DNA from: Thermocladium modestius JCM 10088
GTDB lineage: Archaea > Thermoproteota > Thermoprotei > Thermoproteales > Thermocladiaceae
Assembly: GCA_001315925.1 (NCBI GenBank)
Contig: BBBF01000006.1
Span: forward strand, 1 to 64,000
Reading direction: 5' to 3'
DNA length: 64,000 nucleotides
In this document: piece by piece, positions 43,507 to 53,913 of the stretch
Layout: each line of letters opens with the position of its first letter
Position numbering within the stretch: position 1 is the first letter of the stretch
Position numbers and translations under genes: made by a program
Notes under the pieces: model-generated
The model's database searches: none
The model's input: the letters and a program-made list of their open reading frames with translations, nothing else
What the model was told of the DNA's origin: nothing

Positions 43507-44492
43507 ATGGATCCGGAGTTCGCGGAGCTGGTTATGGAGGCTCAGTACGATTTTCCAATAGTGGATAGGCCCTTCGAGGAGTTGGGTAAGAGGCTGGGTA
43601 AGAGCGAGTCCTGGGTAATGGATGCTCTCTCCAAGGCTAAGGAGAGGAATCAGTTGAGGAGGATAGGAGCGTTGACTAACTATAAGGCACGGAAGCAAAT
43701 AGCGGCGTTAGTGGGCCTCCGGGTTCCCCTGGATAGGGTGGATAGGGTGGCGTCTGCCATAAACCTGGATAAGACGGTTACGCATAACTTCCTGAGGGAT
43801 CATCCCAGGTACAGCATTTGGTACGTGACCAAGGCCCCCACCACCGCCGAGCTGGAATCCAAGGTAAGGAAGATAGTGGATGAGTTCTCCATAGAGGACC
43901 ACGTTATACTCTACGCGGAGCGGACCTATAAGATAGATGTTAAGTTCGATGTGTTGAGGGGGGGGTCTCCCGGGCCAAGATGAGGATAATACCGGAGACT
44001 GTTCCAACGATAGAGGACACGGGCCTGCCCAGGCAGTTCTTCGACTCCATAAGGTCGATAAAGATAGTGGAGAGGCCATTCGATGAGGCGGCGGCCATCG
44101 TTGACATGCCCGTCGGCAAGCTGGTGGATCTGCTGAGCGACTTGAGGCAGCGCGGCGTGGTTCGGGATTTCTATGCAATGTTCGACCCGGATGCGGTGGG
44201 CATAAGAGAGAACTCAATGGTTGTGTTCAACGCCACCGATGCCCAATGCGAGGGCGCGGCATTAATAGATGAGTCGACCCACGTGGTGAAGAGGATACCG
44301 GTCCCGGGTAAGTGGGATTATAATTGCTACTTCATGATTCACGCCGCCAGCAAGGAGATACTGGAGGAAACGGTAAGGAAGAGGCTGGGCGAGTTGGGCG
44401 TGGGGGGGGAGTACAGGTTGGTCTACAGCTACGTAATCTGCTGTATGACATGGGCAAGAGAATCGAGGGCTAGTCCAGCCTGGTCCGTTTAA
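43507..44492 (+). CDS. ahbAB: Siroheme decarboxylase, AhbA-AhbB type, probably fused
   Basis: Two tandem AsnC-like halves are seen. The first has PIVDRPFEELGKRLGKSESW, LRRIGALTNY and the His-containing TVTHNFLRDHPRYSIWYVT, which fits the substrate-binding part of AhbA/B. The second has KIVERPFDEAAAIVDMPVGK, VRDFYAMFDPDAVG and VPGKWDYNCYFMIHAASKE. They decarboxylate siroheme to didecarboxysiroheme in archaeal haem synthesis. A G8 tract at 43960-43967 ends the first frame; with six bases the halves join as VLRGVSRAKMRIIPE with no stop between, so one fused protein of about 325 residues is likely. Confidence 0.82.
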
Positions 44493-44539
44493 GTAATGAA
44501 GAGGAAGGCGTTGAATTAATGGCTGCGGCGGAAGCACGC

Positions 44540-47251
44540 TCAATACTCGTGCTTCTTTGGGGGGGCCCTCCCGGTTACCTTAAGCGAGATCTGGGCCGCC
44601 GCCAGCCTGGCCGCTGGAACCCTGTAGGGCGATGCGCTAAAGTAATTGAGCCGTCGCCCACGGCAGATCCAAGTATCTCTATCGACTTGGGGGGGTCTCC
44701 CCCCCATGCTCCCCCCCGCATATGCCTATCTCGATGTCCTTCTTCGCGTTCCTGGCTAGCTCTATTGCCATCTTCATCAGCTTCGCCACCCCTCCGGCAT
44801 CTATGGTGGTGAAGGGATCGTAGGGAAGCAAGCCAAGCTCCAGGTACTTGCTCATGAACTTGTTCTCCACGTCGTCCCTGCTGAAGCTGAACACTGCCTG
44901 GGTCAAGTCATTTGTTCCGAAGCTCATGAAATCCACCCGCCTCGCCACCTCGTCGGCGGTCAAGCACGCCCTGACGGTCTCCATCATGGTTCCCACCTTG
45001 AATTCAATGGATCGCCCGCTGGCCTTGAATGTCTCCTCGGCTGTGGGCTTCACGACGTTGCTCACGACGTAATCCAATTCCTTGGCCTCGGCCACTTGGG
45101 GGGGAATCATTATCTGAACCCTAACGTCTCTCCCCCCCATCTTGGCCAGCTCCACCCCGGCCTCCAGTATGGCCCTCACCTGCGCCCTATATATGTCAGG
45201 GAAGGTTATTCCAAGCCTAACTCCCTGTGCCCCATCATCGGGTTAGCCTCCATTAATGCCCTAACCCTGGCCAGCATCCTCTCCTTCTCCTTATCCGGGG
45301 GGGCTCCCCTCGCCCTGGCCCTCTCCACCTCGCTTATCAACTCGTCGAGGCTGGGGGGGAGGAACTCGTGGAGGGGGGGCGGGTCGAATAGCCTTATCGT
45401 GACCGGCAACCCCCCCTCCATTACTCCCAGTATCTCCATGAAGTCTTGCCTCAGCATTGGGATTAACTCGTCCAGCAGCGACTTCCTCTCCTCCTCGCTC
45501 TCCGCCAGTATTATGCGCCTGAACAGCTCCAGTCGTCCCGGCGCCTGAACATCCTCTCCGTCCTGAGAAGCCCTATCCCCCTCGCCCCGAACTTCCTGGC
45601 TATCGATGCATCCTCCGGCGTGTCCGCGTTGGCCCTTATGCCGTATATGGACACGGAGTCCGCCAGGTCTAGGAACTCGAAGAACTCCCTGGGCAGCTTG
45701 GGCTCCACCGTTCCAACCTTCCCCCCCGCGTAAACGTTGCCGCTGAAGCCATCTATGGTGATCCAATCCCCCCTCCCTCAGGACGGAGTCGCCGACTCGC
45801 ATCTCCTTCCTGGAGTAATCCATGCGTATCTCCTCCGCCCCCCCACCACGGCCGGCTTCCCAATGGCTCTGGCCACCACGGCCGCGTGGCTCGTCATGCC
45901 TCCCCCCCTGCTGGTCAGTATGCCCACCGCCGCGTAGAAGCCGTGCACATCATCTGGCTTGGTCTCCTCCCTGGCCAGTATCACCTTCTCTCCCTTCCTG
46001 GCCCACTCAACGGCGGAGTCAGGGTCGAACACGATCCTTCCGCTCACCGCTCCCGGGATGATGGGAGGCCCTTGGCGAGGGGTTTCGGGGCGTTCGCCTC
46101 GTCTATTCGTGGGTAGAGCATTTGAGTTATGTGGTCCGGCTTCACCCTCATCACGGCCTCCTCCCTCGTTAACACGCCCTCCTTGTACATATCCATGCTT
46201 GTCTTCACCATCGCTATCGGTCCCATCTTGGCATTCCTGGTTTGGAGGAACCAGAGCTTTCCCTTCTCTATGGTGAATTCCACGTCCTGCACCTCCTTCT
46301 TATGCCTCTCAAGCATCTTGGAGTACTTATACAGCTCATCATAGACCTCCGGCATGTCCTCCTTAAGCTTCGATATTGGCCTGGGCGTGCGGATCCCCGC
46401 CACCACGTCCTCTCCCTGGGCGTACGGCAGGTACTCGCCGTACAGCTCGTTCTCTCCCGTGGATGGGTTCCTCGTGAACAGCACGCCAGTGGCTGATCTC
46501 CAATCGGCGTTGCCGAACACCATCGACACTATGGCCACCGCGGTGCAATCAGCTATGTCGGGAGTTATCCTATTGGCCTCCCTGTAGAACTTCGCCCTGG
46601 GGGGGAGTTCCATGACTTGAAGACGGCATCTATGGCCAGCTCCAACTGCTTCCAGGGGGGGTCCTCCACCAAGTACCCAACATCAGCCTTGTATATGGCC
46701 TTGTACTCCTCTATCAATTCCTTTAATCCCTCCACCGGTATCTCGGGGGGGTCCTCCTTAACTCCATACTTGGCTTTAATCTTGTTCAACGATTCATTGA
46801 ATCTCTCCTCCTTTATTCCGAGCACTATCTTTCCAAACATGGAGAGGAACCTCCTGTAGGCGTCAAGCGCGGCGTGCTCGCTGTTTATGTACTTGGCTAG
46901 GCCCTTCACTGTTTCATCGTTCAACCCTAAATTCAGCACCGTATCCATCATGCCCGGCATGGAGACCGCCGCGCCCGACCTGACGCTGACCAGCAGTGGG
47001 TTGGCGGGGGGGTCCCCGAACCTCCTTCCCATCTTCTCCTCAATTCTATGCATGCCCGTCCTCACCTCCTCCATCAATCCATCCGGCAGCTTATTGTCCC
47101 TGTAATACTTCTTGCACGCTTGAGTGGTTATCACCAGGCCATAAGGAACGGGGAGGCCCAGCTTGGTCATCATGACCAGGCCGGATGCCTTGCCTCCCAG
47201 CAGCTTCACGTCATCTGGATTAGCCTCATCGAACATGTATGTATACTTCAT
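44540..47251 (-). CDS. ppdK: Pyruvate, phosphate dikinase
   Basis: The N-terminal ATP-grasp shows KLLGGKASGLVMMTKLGLPV and VSVRSGAAVSMPGMMDTVLN. The central His domain is GILTSRGGMTSHAAVVAR with the phospho-His. The C-terminal PEP barrel includes GIGLLRTERMF, MMGHRGVRLGITFPDIYR, FMSFGTNDLTQAVFSFSRDD and GICGEHGGDP. The frame then runs through a non-tract break near 44640 to LNYFSASPYRVPAARLAAAQ and stops at 44540. GGMTSHAAVVAR and SMPGMMDT identify PPDK, not PEP synthase. It interconverts pyruvate and PEP with ATP and phosphate. About 900 residues. Around ten tracts break the frame. Confidence 0.93.
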
Positions 47252-47529
47252 GTGTTTATTGGAATAAATGAGGTAAATAAGCTTTAAGCATTAGATAGAT
47301 TAAGGCATGCCAAACGACGCGGTGGTGGCGCGACGCGCATGCCCAGGGCGTTGGATCGCCCCCCCCGCGACTCCCCATCCAAGGACCCGCTCCTCGGCTT
47401 CTGAATCTACCTCGCCTGCGCATTCGCCGTGAGGGGGGGAGTCATGCCTCAATCAAGTGATTTTCCTTTTCCATTTTTGGCTGCGATCGATGGGGGGGCT
47501 CCGCGCATTCCGTGCATGCACGCGTTGAA
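47252..47529. other. Intergenic between two minus-strand genes
   Basis: The part next to ppdK (47252-47300) is AT-rich and holds its promoter (GCTTTAAGC and TTTATT elements). GCATGC palindromes occur at 47306 and 47336. No gene is seen. Confidence 0.4.
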
Positions 47530-48783
47530 TCAAGCATTCCTTGCTCCCTCGTTTACCTGCTCAAGCGTTCTGAATCTGGTCTCCACGCCGGCTAGGTACC
47601 ACGTCAATGCGGCAGCGAAACCCAGTCCCCATAATCCGGCGTTGTAGATTATATATTCATTTATTGTGAAGCCAGCCGTGAAGAAGATAGACGCCATGTA
47701 TATGACATAGGCCGAGGCCCTAACAGCCGCAATCCCAATGGATCTGGTCCTGGTCGGAAATAGTTCCGGTTCAAGCACAACCCTAGCGGCCCAGCCCAGC
47801 TCTCCGAATACGCCGTTGATCAGCAGCAGTAGCAGGAAGGTCATTAAGTTGCTAGGCATGAGCAGCAATTGAGGTATGAATAACATCATCGTTATGAATC
47901 CCCCCAGGTAAGCCATTAAGGTAAACGATTTGACGCCGATCCTCCTAAGCATTATTATGCCTACCGCGCCGCCCACGGCCTCTCCCAGGTTATATAAGAA
48001 CACTATCCATGATGTTAACCTCGGAAATAAGTAGGGTCCCATTACCAAGGCCAGTAGAGCGTAGGTAAGCACGATTGTTATTGCCATGGATGCAAGGACG
48101 AATATCCTCAGCCTTAGGCTGCTTGAACCAATTAAGTTGTTTTTCCTGCTTGACCTGAACAGCATCCAGCGGTAGGATTCCGGTATCATAAATCTAGTCA
48201 ACAGCATTATGGCTAGGGCCACCCCCCCTATGGTCGCGCCGTAGAATTCCCTCTGTAGGTTAATTGACATGCTAGTTACCAAGGCCAAGACGGCGGCCAC
48301 TGCCGCGCCTATGTTAGCCGAGTTGGTCACACCAATGAGCACCTCCTCCCTCCTTCTTGTCGGCATCATCTCGGCCAGATAGGCCAATGCGGTGGGCTCC
48401 TCTCCTCCTAGGCCAAACTCGGCCATCGCTATTCCAGCCATTAATCCATACACGTTGTTGGCGGATAATATGAGCAATGCACCAATGCCGTAGAGCGCGA
48501 GCGTCACCATGAAGGTATACTTCCTGCCATACGAGTCCGAGAGCTTGCCTACCGCTAGATTACCCGCAGTTAATGCGGTCGGCGCCGATAGTAGGACGTA
48601 TTCAACCATGTCTTGCGGCACGAAGGGCCATCGAGTGGTCAGGGGGGGCGCCAGCGCCAGCAGGAAGCCCCATAGGAACATTCCCAGAGATATCGATATT
48701 ATTGCCATCCATTGATTAATGCCCAATCCGCCGGCGTCCAGCGACTCCAGTTCTTCCCAGCCCGGCCTTTCGTTATTATTCAT
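47530..48783 (-). CDS. MFS transporter, sugar-porter-like
   Basis: This intact 417-residue protein has about twelve membrane helices. Cytoplasmic signatures are GKLSDSYGRKYTFM (loop 2-3) and GLGGEEPTALAYLAEMMPTR (helix 4 to loop 5), where the Glu and the PTRRRE motif resemble sugar porter and MHS families. The second half has ELFPTRTRSIGIAAVRASAY. The substrate is unknown. It is one of the few long genes in the window whose frame is not broken. AT-rich DNA at 48790-48815 is its likely promoter. Confidence 0.85.
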   Translation of the reverse strand: MNNNERPGWEELESLDAGGLGINQWMAIISISLGMFLWGFLLALAPPLTTRWPFVPQDMVEYVLLSAPTALTAGNLAVGKLSDSYGRKYTFMVTLALYGIGALLILSANNVYGLMAGIAMAEFGLGGEEPTALAYLAEMMPTRRREEVLIGVTNSANIGAAVAAVLALVTSMSINLQREFYGATIGGVALAIMLLTRFMIPESYRWMLFRSSRKNNLIGSSSLRLRIFVLASMAITIVLTYALLALVMGPYLFPRLTSWIVFLYNLGEAVGGAVGIIMLRRIGVKSFTLMAYLGGFITMMLFIPQLLLMPSNLMTFLLLLLINGVFGELGWAARVVLEPELFPTRTRSIGIAAVRASAYVIYMASIFFTAGFTINEYIIYNAGLWGLGFAAALTWYLAGVETRFRTLEQVNEGARNA

Positions 48784-48904
48784 AGGTTATTTATGTCAAA
48801 TAAATAATTTATAAGCATTGCAGCACAGCCCAATGCATATGGATCGCGGCGGCCCACGGGATTAATTTCGAAAATGAGATGAATACAGGCCTTGATGAAA
48901 TGAC

Positions 48905-48942
48905 GACGAGCCTCGCCCTTAAGGGCGGGGGAGGGGGTCAGG
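48905..48942 (+). mobile_element. Solitary IS605-type end-like hairpin
   Basis: A near-perfect hairpin, CCTCGCCC-TTAA-GGGCGGGG (48911-48930), is followed by GAGGGGGTCAGG. This resembles the right-end hairpin and TCA(G)-type cleavage site of IS200/IS605-group elements. No transposase lies beside it. The tail AAGGGCGGGGG..GGGGGTCAG recurs at 53781-53806. In intact elements this end is also the scaffold of the TnpB guide RNA. Confidence 0.4.
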
Positions 48943-49064
48943 TTGAATGTAATGGAGAAATGACATAGGTTGGGTTCATATCGATGCAGGAAAACGCCCG
49001 CCAACTGAAACGCCCGTTGGAAAATGTTTTTAATTCGGGGAGCCCGTCTTTCGCCCGATAAATC

Positions 49065-51787
49065 ATGTTCGACACCTCTCTGGTAAAGCAAAAGATGGAC
49101 GTGCATCCAAGGCCAACAATATGGAGCATAAATGCACTCGAGAAGGAGGGCTTGGCCAAGGTATCGAAACTCCCCCCCATAACCATAAAGATATTGCTTG
49201 AGAACATGTTGCGGAACTATGATGGAAAGGTCGTGACGGAGGAGGACGTGATGGCGGTGGCCAACTGGAGCCCCCCCAGCGGCTCCGATAAGGAGCTCCC
49301 ATACAAGCCGGCCCGCGTCATAATGCAAGACTTCACCGGAGTTCCATTGGTGGCCGACTTGGCTGCAATGCGGGACGCGGTGAAGAGGCTGGGCTCGGAT
49401 CCCGGTCGAGTCAATCCAATAGTCCCCTCGGAGCTCGTCATAGATCACTCGGTTCAGGTTGATTACTTCGGCACGGGATACGCGCTCGACATGAACATGG
49501 AGAAGGAAATGGAGCGCAACAGGGAGAGATACATGTTCCTGAAGTGGGCTCAATCCGCCTTCAATAATATGCGGATAGTGCCGCCTGGGCGCGGCATAAT
49601 TCACCAGGTAAATATGGAGTACCTGGCCAGGGTCGTGTTCGTCTCCGACACCGGCTCGGGGGGGCCAATTGCTTATCCGGACACGGTAATAGGAACGGAT
49701 TCGCATACTACCATGATAAGCGGCATAGGGGGGGGTTCTGGGTTGGGGGGGGAGTGGGGGGGCGGGATCGAGGCGGAGGCAGTGATGCTGGGCCAGCCCC
49801 ACTACATACAGGTTCCCCAAGTGGTTGGAGTGAAGTTGACGGGAGAGTTGCAGGAGGGAGTCACCGCCACGGACTTGGCGCTCACCATAACGGAGCTCCT
49901 AAGGAAGAGGGGGGGAGTGGTCGGCAAGATAGTTGAGTTCTACGGTCCCGGCTTGAAGTACCTGCCACTTGGGATAGGGCAACTGTGGCGAACATGGCTC
50001 CCGAGTACGGGGGGGCAACCACGGGATACTTCCCTGTGGATGAGGATACCATGAAGTACTTGGCGCTCACGGGCAGGGATGAGGCGTCCCTCAAGCTGGT
50101 GGAGCAGTACCTCAAGGTGCAGGGAATGTTCCACACAGGAGATGAGGAGCCCAATTATAGCGAGGTGATTGAGGTGAACTTGGATAAGGTAGAGCCATCC
50201 ATAGCGGGTCCAAGGAATCCCGAGGAGAGAATACCGTTGAAGAAGGCGAAGCAGGCCATGACTGAGTTGATACTATCGTTCAGCAAGGAGAAGAAGGAGG
50301 TTCCGGTCGAGATAAACGGCACCACGTCGACGCTGACCCATGGGTCCCTTATAATAGCCGCCATAACCAGTTGCACCAACACGTCGAATCCCACGGTGAT
50401 GCTGGGGGGGCGGGCTTGGTTGCAAAGAAGGCGGTGGAGAGGGGGGGCCTCAGGGCGCGGCCCTACGTCAAGACTAGCCTGGCGCCGGGCTCCACCGTGG
50501 TTACCGAGTACCTGAAGAACTCTGGCCTACTGCCTTACCTAGAGGCCTTGAACTTCCACGTGACGGGGGGGTACGGTTGCACCGTGTGCATTGGGAACAC
50601 GGGTCCAATACCGGAGCCGTTGCCAAGGCCGTGAGGGATGGGAATCTCTACGCCACCGCTGTTCTTAGCGGCAATAGGAACTTCGAGGGCAGGATACATC
50701 CATTGGCCAGGGGGGGCGCGTTCCTGGCCTCCCCAATGCTTGTAGTGGTGTACGCTTTGGCGGGGGGGAGAATGGATATAGACCTCTATAACGAGCCCAT
50801 AGGCATCGATCCCAACGGTCGTCCCGTCTATATGAGGGATATATGGCCAACCATGGCTGAGATAAAGGAGGCCATACAGAATGCCCTAGTCCCGAGCTGT
50901 TCAAGGAGAAGTACTCAGACGTATTCAGGGGGGGCAATCAATTGTGGGAGCAATTGAAAGCACCCAGCGGTGAGCTGTATGCTTGGGATCCATCGTCCAC
51001 CTACATACGGAAGCCGCCCTTCTTCGACGACGTGTCGCTGGAGCCCAGTAAGGTTAGCAGCATAAAGGGCGCCCGCGTCCTCTTGTTGTTGGGGGGGGAT
51101 AGGATAACCACGGATCACATATCGCCCGCCAACGCCATACCAATCGATAGCCCAGCCGGCAAGTACTTGCTGGCCAATGGAGTGAAGCCTGAGGACTTCA
51201 ACACATATGGTTCCAGGAGGGGGGGCAATCACGAGGTAATGATGAGGGGGGGTGGGTTCAGCAACGTGAGGCTGCGCAACCTGTTGGTGGATAGGGAGGG
51301 CGGTTGGACCGTGTATCTTCCAACGGGGGGGAGGTGATGAGCGTCTACGATGCGGCCATGAAGTATAAGGAACAGGGGGGGATTCCCCCTCATAATACTG
51401 GCTGGAAAGCAGTACGGCACCGGCAGCTCCAGGGATTGGGCGGCCAAGGCGACTTACTTGCTGGGGGGGGTGAAGGCAGTGATAGCGGAGAGCTTCGAAC
51501 GCATACACAGGAGCAATTTGGTTGACATGGGCGTCCTGCCGCTTCAATTCAAGGATGGTCAAGGATGGAAGTCGCTCGGCTTGACCGGTAAGGAGGTCTT
51601 CGACATACTTGGAATAGAGGACATATCGCCCCCCCATAAGGAGTTGACGGTAAGGGCGACGGGACCCGATGGTAAGGTAATCGAGTTCAACGTGATTGCC
51701 AGGCTCGACACGGAGGTGGAGGTCGAGTATTACCGCCATGGCGGCATACTGCCCTTCGTGATGAGAAAGATAATAAGCTCTTCTTGA
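49065..51787 (+). CDS. acnA: Aconitate hydratase A
   Basis: It interconverts citrate and isocitrate. Motifs include [61 protein letters not shown] and [13 protein letters not shown] (the three Cys ligands of the 4Fe-4S cluster), [30 protein letters not shown] and [15 protein letters not shown] (after trimming). About 900 residues. The canonical GIGVLGWGVGGIEAEA is replaced by a scrambled in-frame stretch at 49722-49775 because three neighbouring tracts add 12 bases in total. TTTTTAATT at 49026-49034 is the likely promoter. Confidence 0.94.
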
Positions 51788-51810
51788 GAGATCGTCGAAA
51801 TCGGAGGGCA

Positions 51811-51820
51811 ATATTTATAT
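51811..51820 (+). promoter_or_regulatory. TATA box of the HTH regulator gene
   Basis: ATATTTATAT is centred 27 nt upstream of GTG 51843, supporting a leaderless GTG start. Confidence 0.6.
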
Positions 51821-51842
51821 TTTTAATAGACAATAGTCGATA

Positions 51843-52604
51843 GTGCACAACATAGATAAGGGCATAGTGGATGACATAGCGGCCCGAATAGCGGGCGAAA
51901 TAGTTCTCTCCGAGTCCCCCCCGGGGAAGGCCATGAGGAAGTGGCGCGAGTACTTCGGCTTGTCCCAGATAGAATTGGCTGTGAGACTAAACACGACGCC
52001 GAGCGTGATAAGCGATTATGAGTCGGGCCGCCGTAAGTCGCCGGGGGCTAGGTTTTTGAAGAAATTCGTGGACGCCGTCCTCGGCATAGAGCTGGAGAGG
52101 GGCGGTTACAAGATACAATTGCTGATCCAGCAACTATCCCTGGGCGAGAAGTACTGGCTCGCAGTGATAGACATGCGGGATTTCTACTCCCCCCCCATAC
52201 CCTTCGATACGTTCCTGAGGAGCATAAGGGGAACCGTTATAGTGCCCCCCGCCGGTCGACTACATGGACGTGCATGGATACACGGTGGTGGATAGCATTA
52301 AGTTGATACTGGATGTTCCATCCCATGAATACTTCAAGCTATACGGAACCACGACGCAGCGCGCCGCCATATTCATCAACGTGAAGTACGGCCGTTCCCC
52401 CCCTCTAATAGCGCTGAAGTCCATGATGCGTTCGCCAACTTCAGGCCATCGGTCATTATACTCCACAACGTCGAGAGGCCTGATTACTTGGGAATAGAGA
52501 TAGCTAGGAAGGAGAGGGTGCCCCCCCTCGCCATAACAAACATGCCGATGGATGAAATGCTGGAGCAATTGAGGGGGGGTCTAGGCAAGAAAGAGGAGGG
52601 CTAG
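51843..52604 (+). CDS. HTH (XRE-type) transcriptional regulator, COG1709-like
   Basis: Residues 30-85 form a helix-turn-helix: MRKWREYFGLSQIELAVRLN then TTPSVISDYESGRRKSPG. About 160 residues of alpha/beta sequence follow (WLAVIDMRDFYSPIPFDTFL, DSIKLILDVPSHEYFKLYGT, VERPDYLGIEIARKE). This layout matches the archaeal predicted regulators of COG1709. About 250 residues. The ligand and targets are unknown; it follows acnA by 55 nt but has its own promoter. C-tracts at 51917, 52190, 52246, 52398 and 52571 affect the frame. Confidence 0.8.
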
Positions 52605-52692
52605 CGACCCACGCCGCTTTTGCTCCCCGGTCCATGAGCTGAACGACTCAGCCGTTGGCTTTCCAATCACTCCTCATCAAAGGGAACCCACA

Positions 52693-52827
52693 TCACAGCG
52701 ACAATGCCCTATACATCCTTAGCCAAGTGTACAGGCTCTCCCCGCCCGCCACCAGCTTCTCTCTCATGGCCTTATAGGCAGTTATGTATCCCCCCCTATG
52801 CACTAGGTAGGCGTAGAACGCGTTCAT
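52693..52827 (-). CDS. Very small ORF overlapping the upstream gene (ATGA)
   Basis: 44 codons from ATG 52827 to the stop at 52693. The sequence contains NAFYAYLVHRGGYITAYKAM and ends LYTWLRMYRALSL, with a sensible amphipathic pattern. Its ATG overlaps the stop of the preceding ORF by 4 nt. Either the two are coupled genes, or one gene of about 115 residues is split by an indel. No family is recognised. Confidence 0.4.
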   Translation of the reverse strand: MNAFYAYLVHRGGYITAYKAMREKLVAGGESLYTWLRMYRALSL

Positions 52828-53039
52828 TTTAGCCCTAACCACGTTGGCTTATCGGAGTTGCTGGAGAGAATCGTTATGTTATACGCGTACTTCTCCATCA
52901 ATTCCTTATCGGCCCTGGACCACTTCTGGTACAGCCTCTCCAGGCTTAGGAGGAACTCGTCTATATATTGCTTATAATTATCCTTCACGTTTCTCTCCAA
53001 CAATGTGCCGACCCTGTTTTTCCAATCCACTTCGCTCAT
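52824..53039 (-). CDS. Small helical protein of unknown function
   Basis: 71 codons: MSEVDWKNRVGTLLERNVKD followed by a charged helix (YIDEFLLSLERLYQKWSRAD). No tracts occur in it. It is coupled by a 4-nt overlap to the following small ORF and follows the 53094-53526 gene by 54 nt on the same strand, so a three-ORF operon is likely. Not recognised. Confidence 0.45.
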   Translation of the reverse strand: MSEVDWKNRVGTLLERNVKDNYKQYIDEFLLSLERLYQKWSRADKELMEKYAYNITILSSNSDKPTWLGLK

Positions 53040-53093
53040 GGAAATTCAATTATCCGGCGGCACTTTATAAAGGTTATTGAAAATGTTGACGAG

Positions 53094-53526
53094 CTACCGG
53101 TCGCCGTTGCGGATAACAAGCCTAAGTCTGGTCTCCAGCCTCCTCCTCCAGATGGGGTCCCCCCCGTCACCCTCAGCATCACTAAGTGAAATAAGAGGTC
53201 CACCGCTATTCCGGCGTCGCTGGGCCTTCCAAGCACGTACCTAGCGAGACCCGCCTCGCTCAGCCCGCTTCTAACCAACTCGATCAATGCATGGCTGGGC
53301 CGTCCCCGCATGTATTGCGCATAATGCGTGGTGGCCAGCACCGAATTGATTTGAGCTCGCCGCCCCTCAGCAGATCCAGGTAGGGCTTTCCACAAGGCAA
53401 TCCAGCCAACTTATCGGCTACCGAGGAGGGGGGGTCCCCTCCATTGGCCGCCGCCTCAAGCGCCTCCTCCATCAACTCATTGGTTTCCTCCAGGCACTCC
53501 ATCACGGGAATCCCAGCCCGCAGCAA
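53094..53526 (-). CDS. Unknown protein of about 140 residues
   Basis: The N-terminus MLRAGIPVMECLEETNELME leads a mainly helical protein. Two breaks are present: a G7 tract near 53430 and another near 53161. After the second is trimmed, the C-terminus becomes GDPIWRRRLETRLRLVIRNG ending at 53094, which fits the local amino-acid style better than the untrimmed frame. The middle has LATTHYAQYMRGRPSHALIE. No family is recognised. Confidence 0.5.
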
Positions 53527-53673
53527 TTAAGCATTAACGGCATGATGCTGAAGCGGAGCGGGACAAAAAATGATCAAAAAGCAAGCCTCGCTCCTTCTAG
53601 GGGCTGGGGGGGTGTGTTTTCAGGTCATGTTTTGTTTGGGTTTTTTTGTTTCTTGCTGGTCGACTCTCTGAGG

Positions 53674-53812
53674 ATGGGGGGGGCTGGGGCCGACTACCCC
53701 AGCAATACCAGTAGGGGAGGGGGCCGAGTAGCGCCAAGGGGGGGCGTAACCCCCACCCCCAGACCCCGGGAACCCCCCTCAAGGGCGGGGGGGAAGGGGG
53801 GGTCAGACGCGC
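53674..53812 (+). mobile_element. Possible IS605/TnpB tail remnant with end hairpin
   Basis: One frame reads GGGRVAPRGGVTPTPRPREP then PSRAGGKG, a Gly/Pro/Arg-rich tail of the kind that ends some archaeal TnpB proteins. It is followed at 53776-53806 by C-run/G-run pairing and the tail AAGGGCGGGG...GGGGTCAG that is shared with 48921-48941. The upstream part (53540-53670) has no TnpB domain. This may be a fragment left after deletion. Heavy tract expansion makes it hard to judge. Confidence 0.35.
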
Positions 53813-53913
53813 CTATTATTTTGCTTGATGGCAATCGGCTCATCAAAATTCGCCTCGTGTGGCCGCATAAGAGTTATGCTTAAAAATCGGATGAGGATGG
53901 TTACGCGAATAGT

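Noticed and set aside
44540-47251. PEP synthase
   Set aside because: SMPGMMDT and GGMTSHAAVVAR plus FGTNDLTQ are the PPDK form; PEP synthase differs at the phospho-His motif.
48780-49820. 346-codon minus-strand ORF over the start of aconitase
   Set aside because: It is a shadow of acnA. It lacks family motifs and is His/Pro/Arg-rich, while the plus strand is an unmistakable aconitase.
50915-51811. 298-codon minus-strand ORF over the end of aconitase
   Set aside because: Shadow of acnA in the opposite frame, kept open by high GC content.
53542-53883. 113-codon ORF as a complete gene
   Set aside because: Composition is low-complexity G/C-tract sequence. Only its tail resembles a TnpB end, so it is listed as a remnant.
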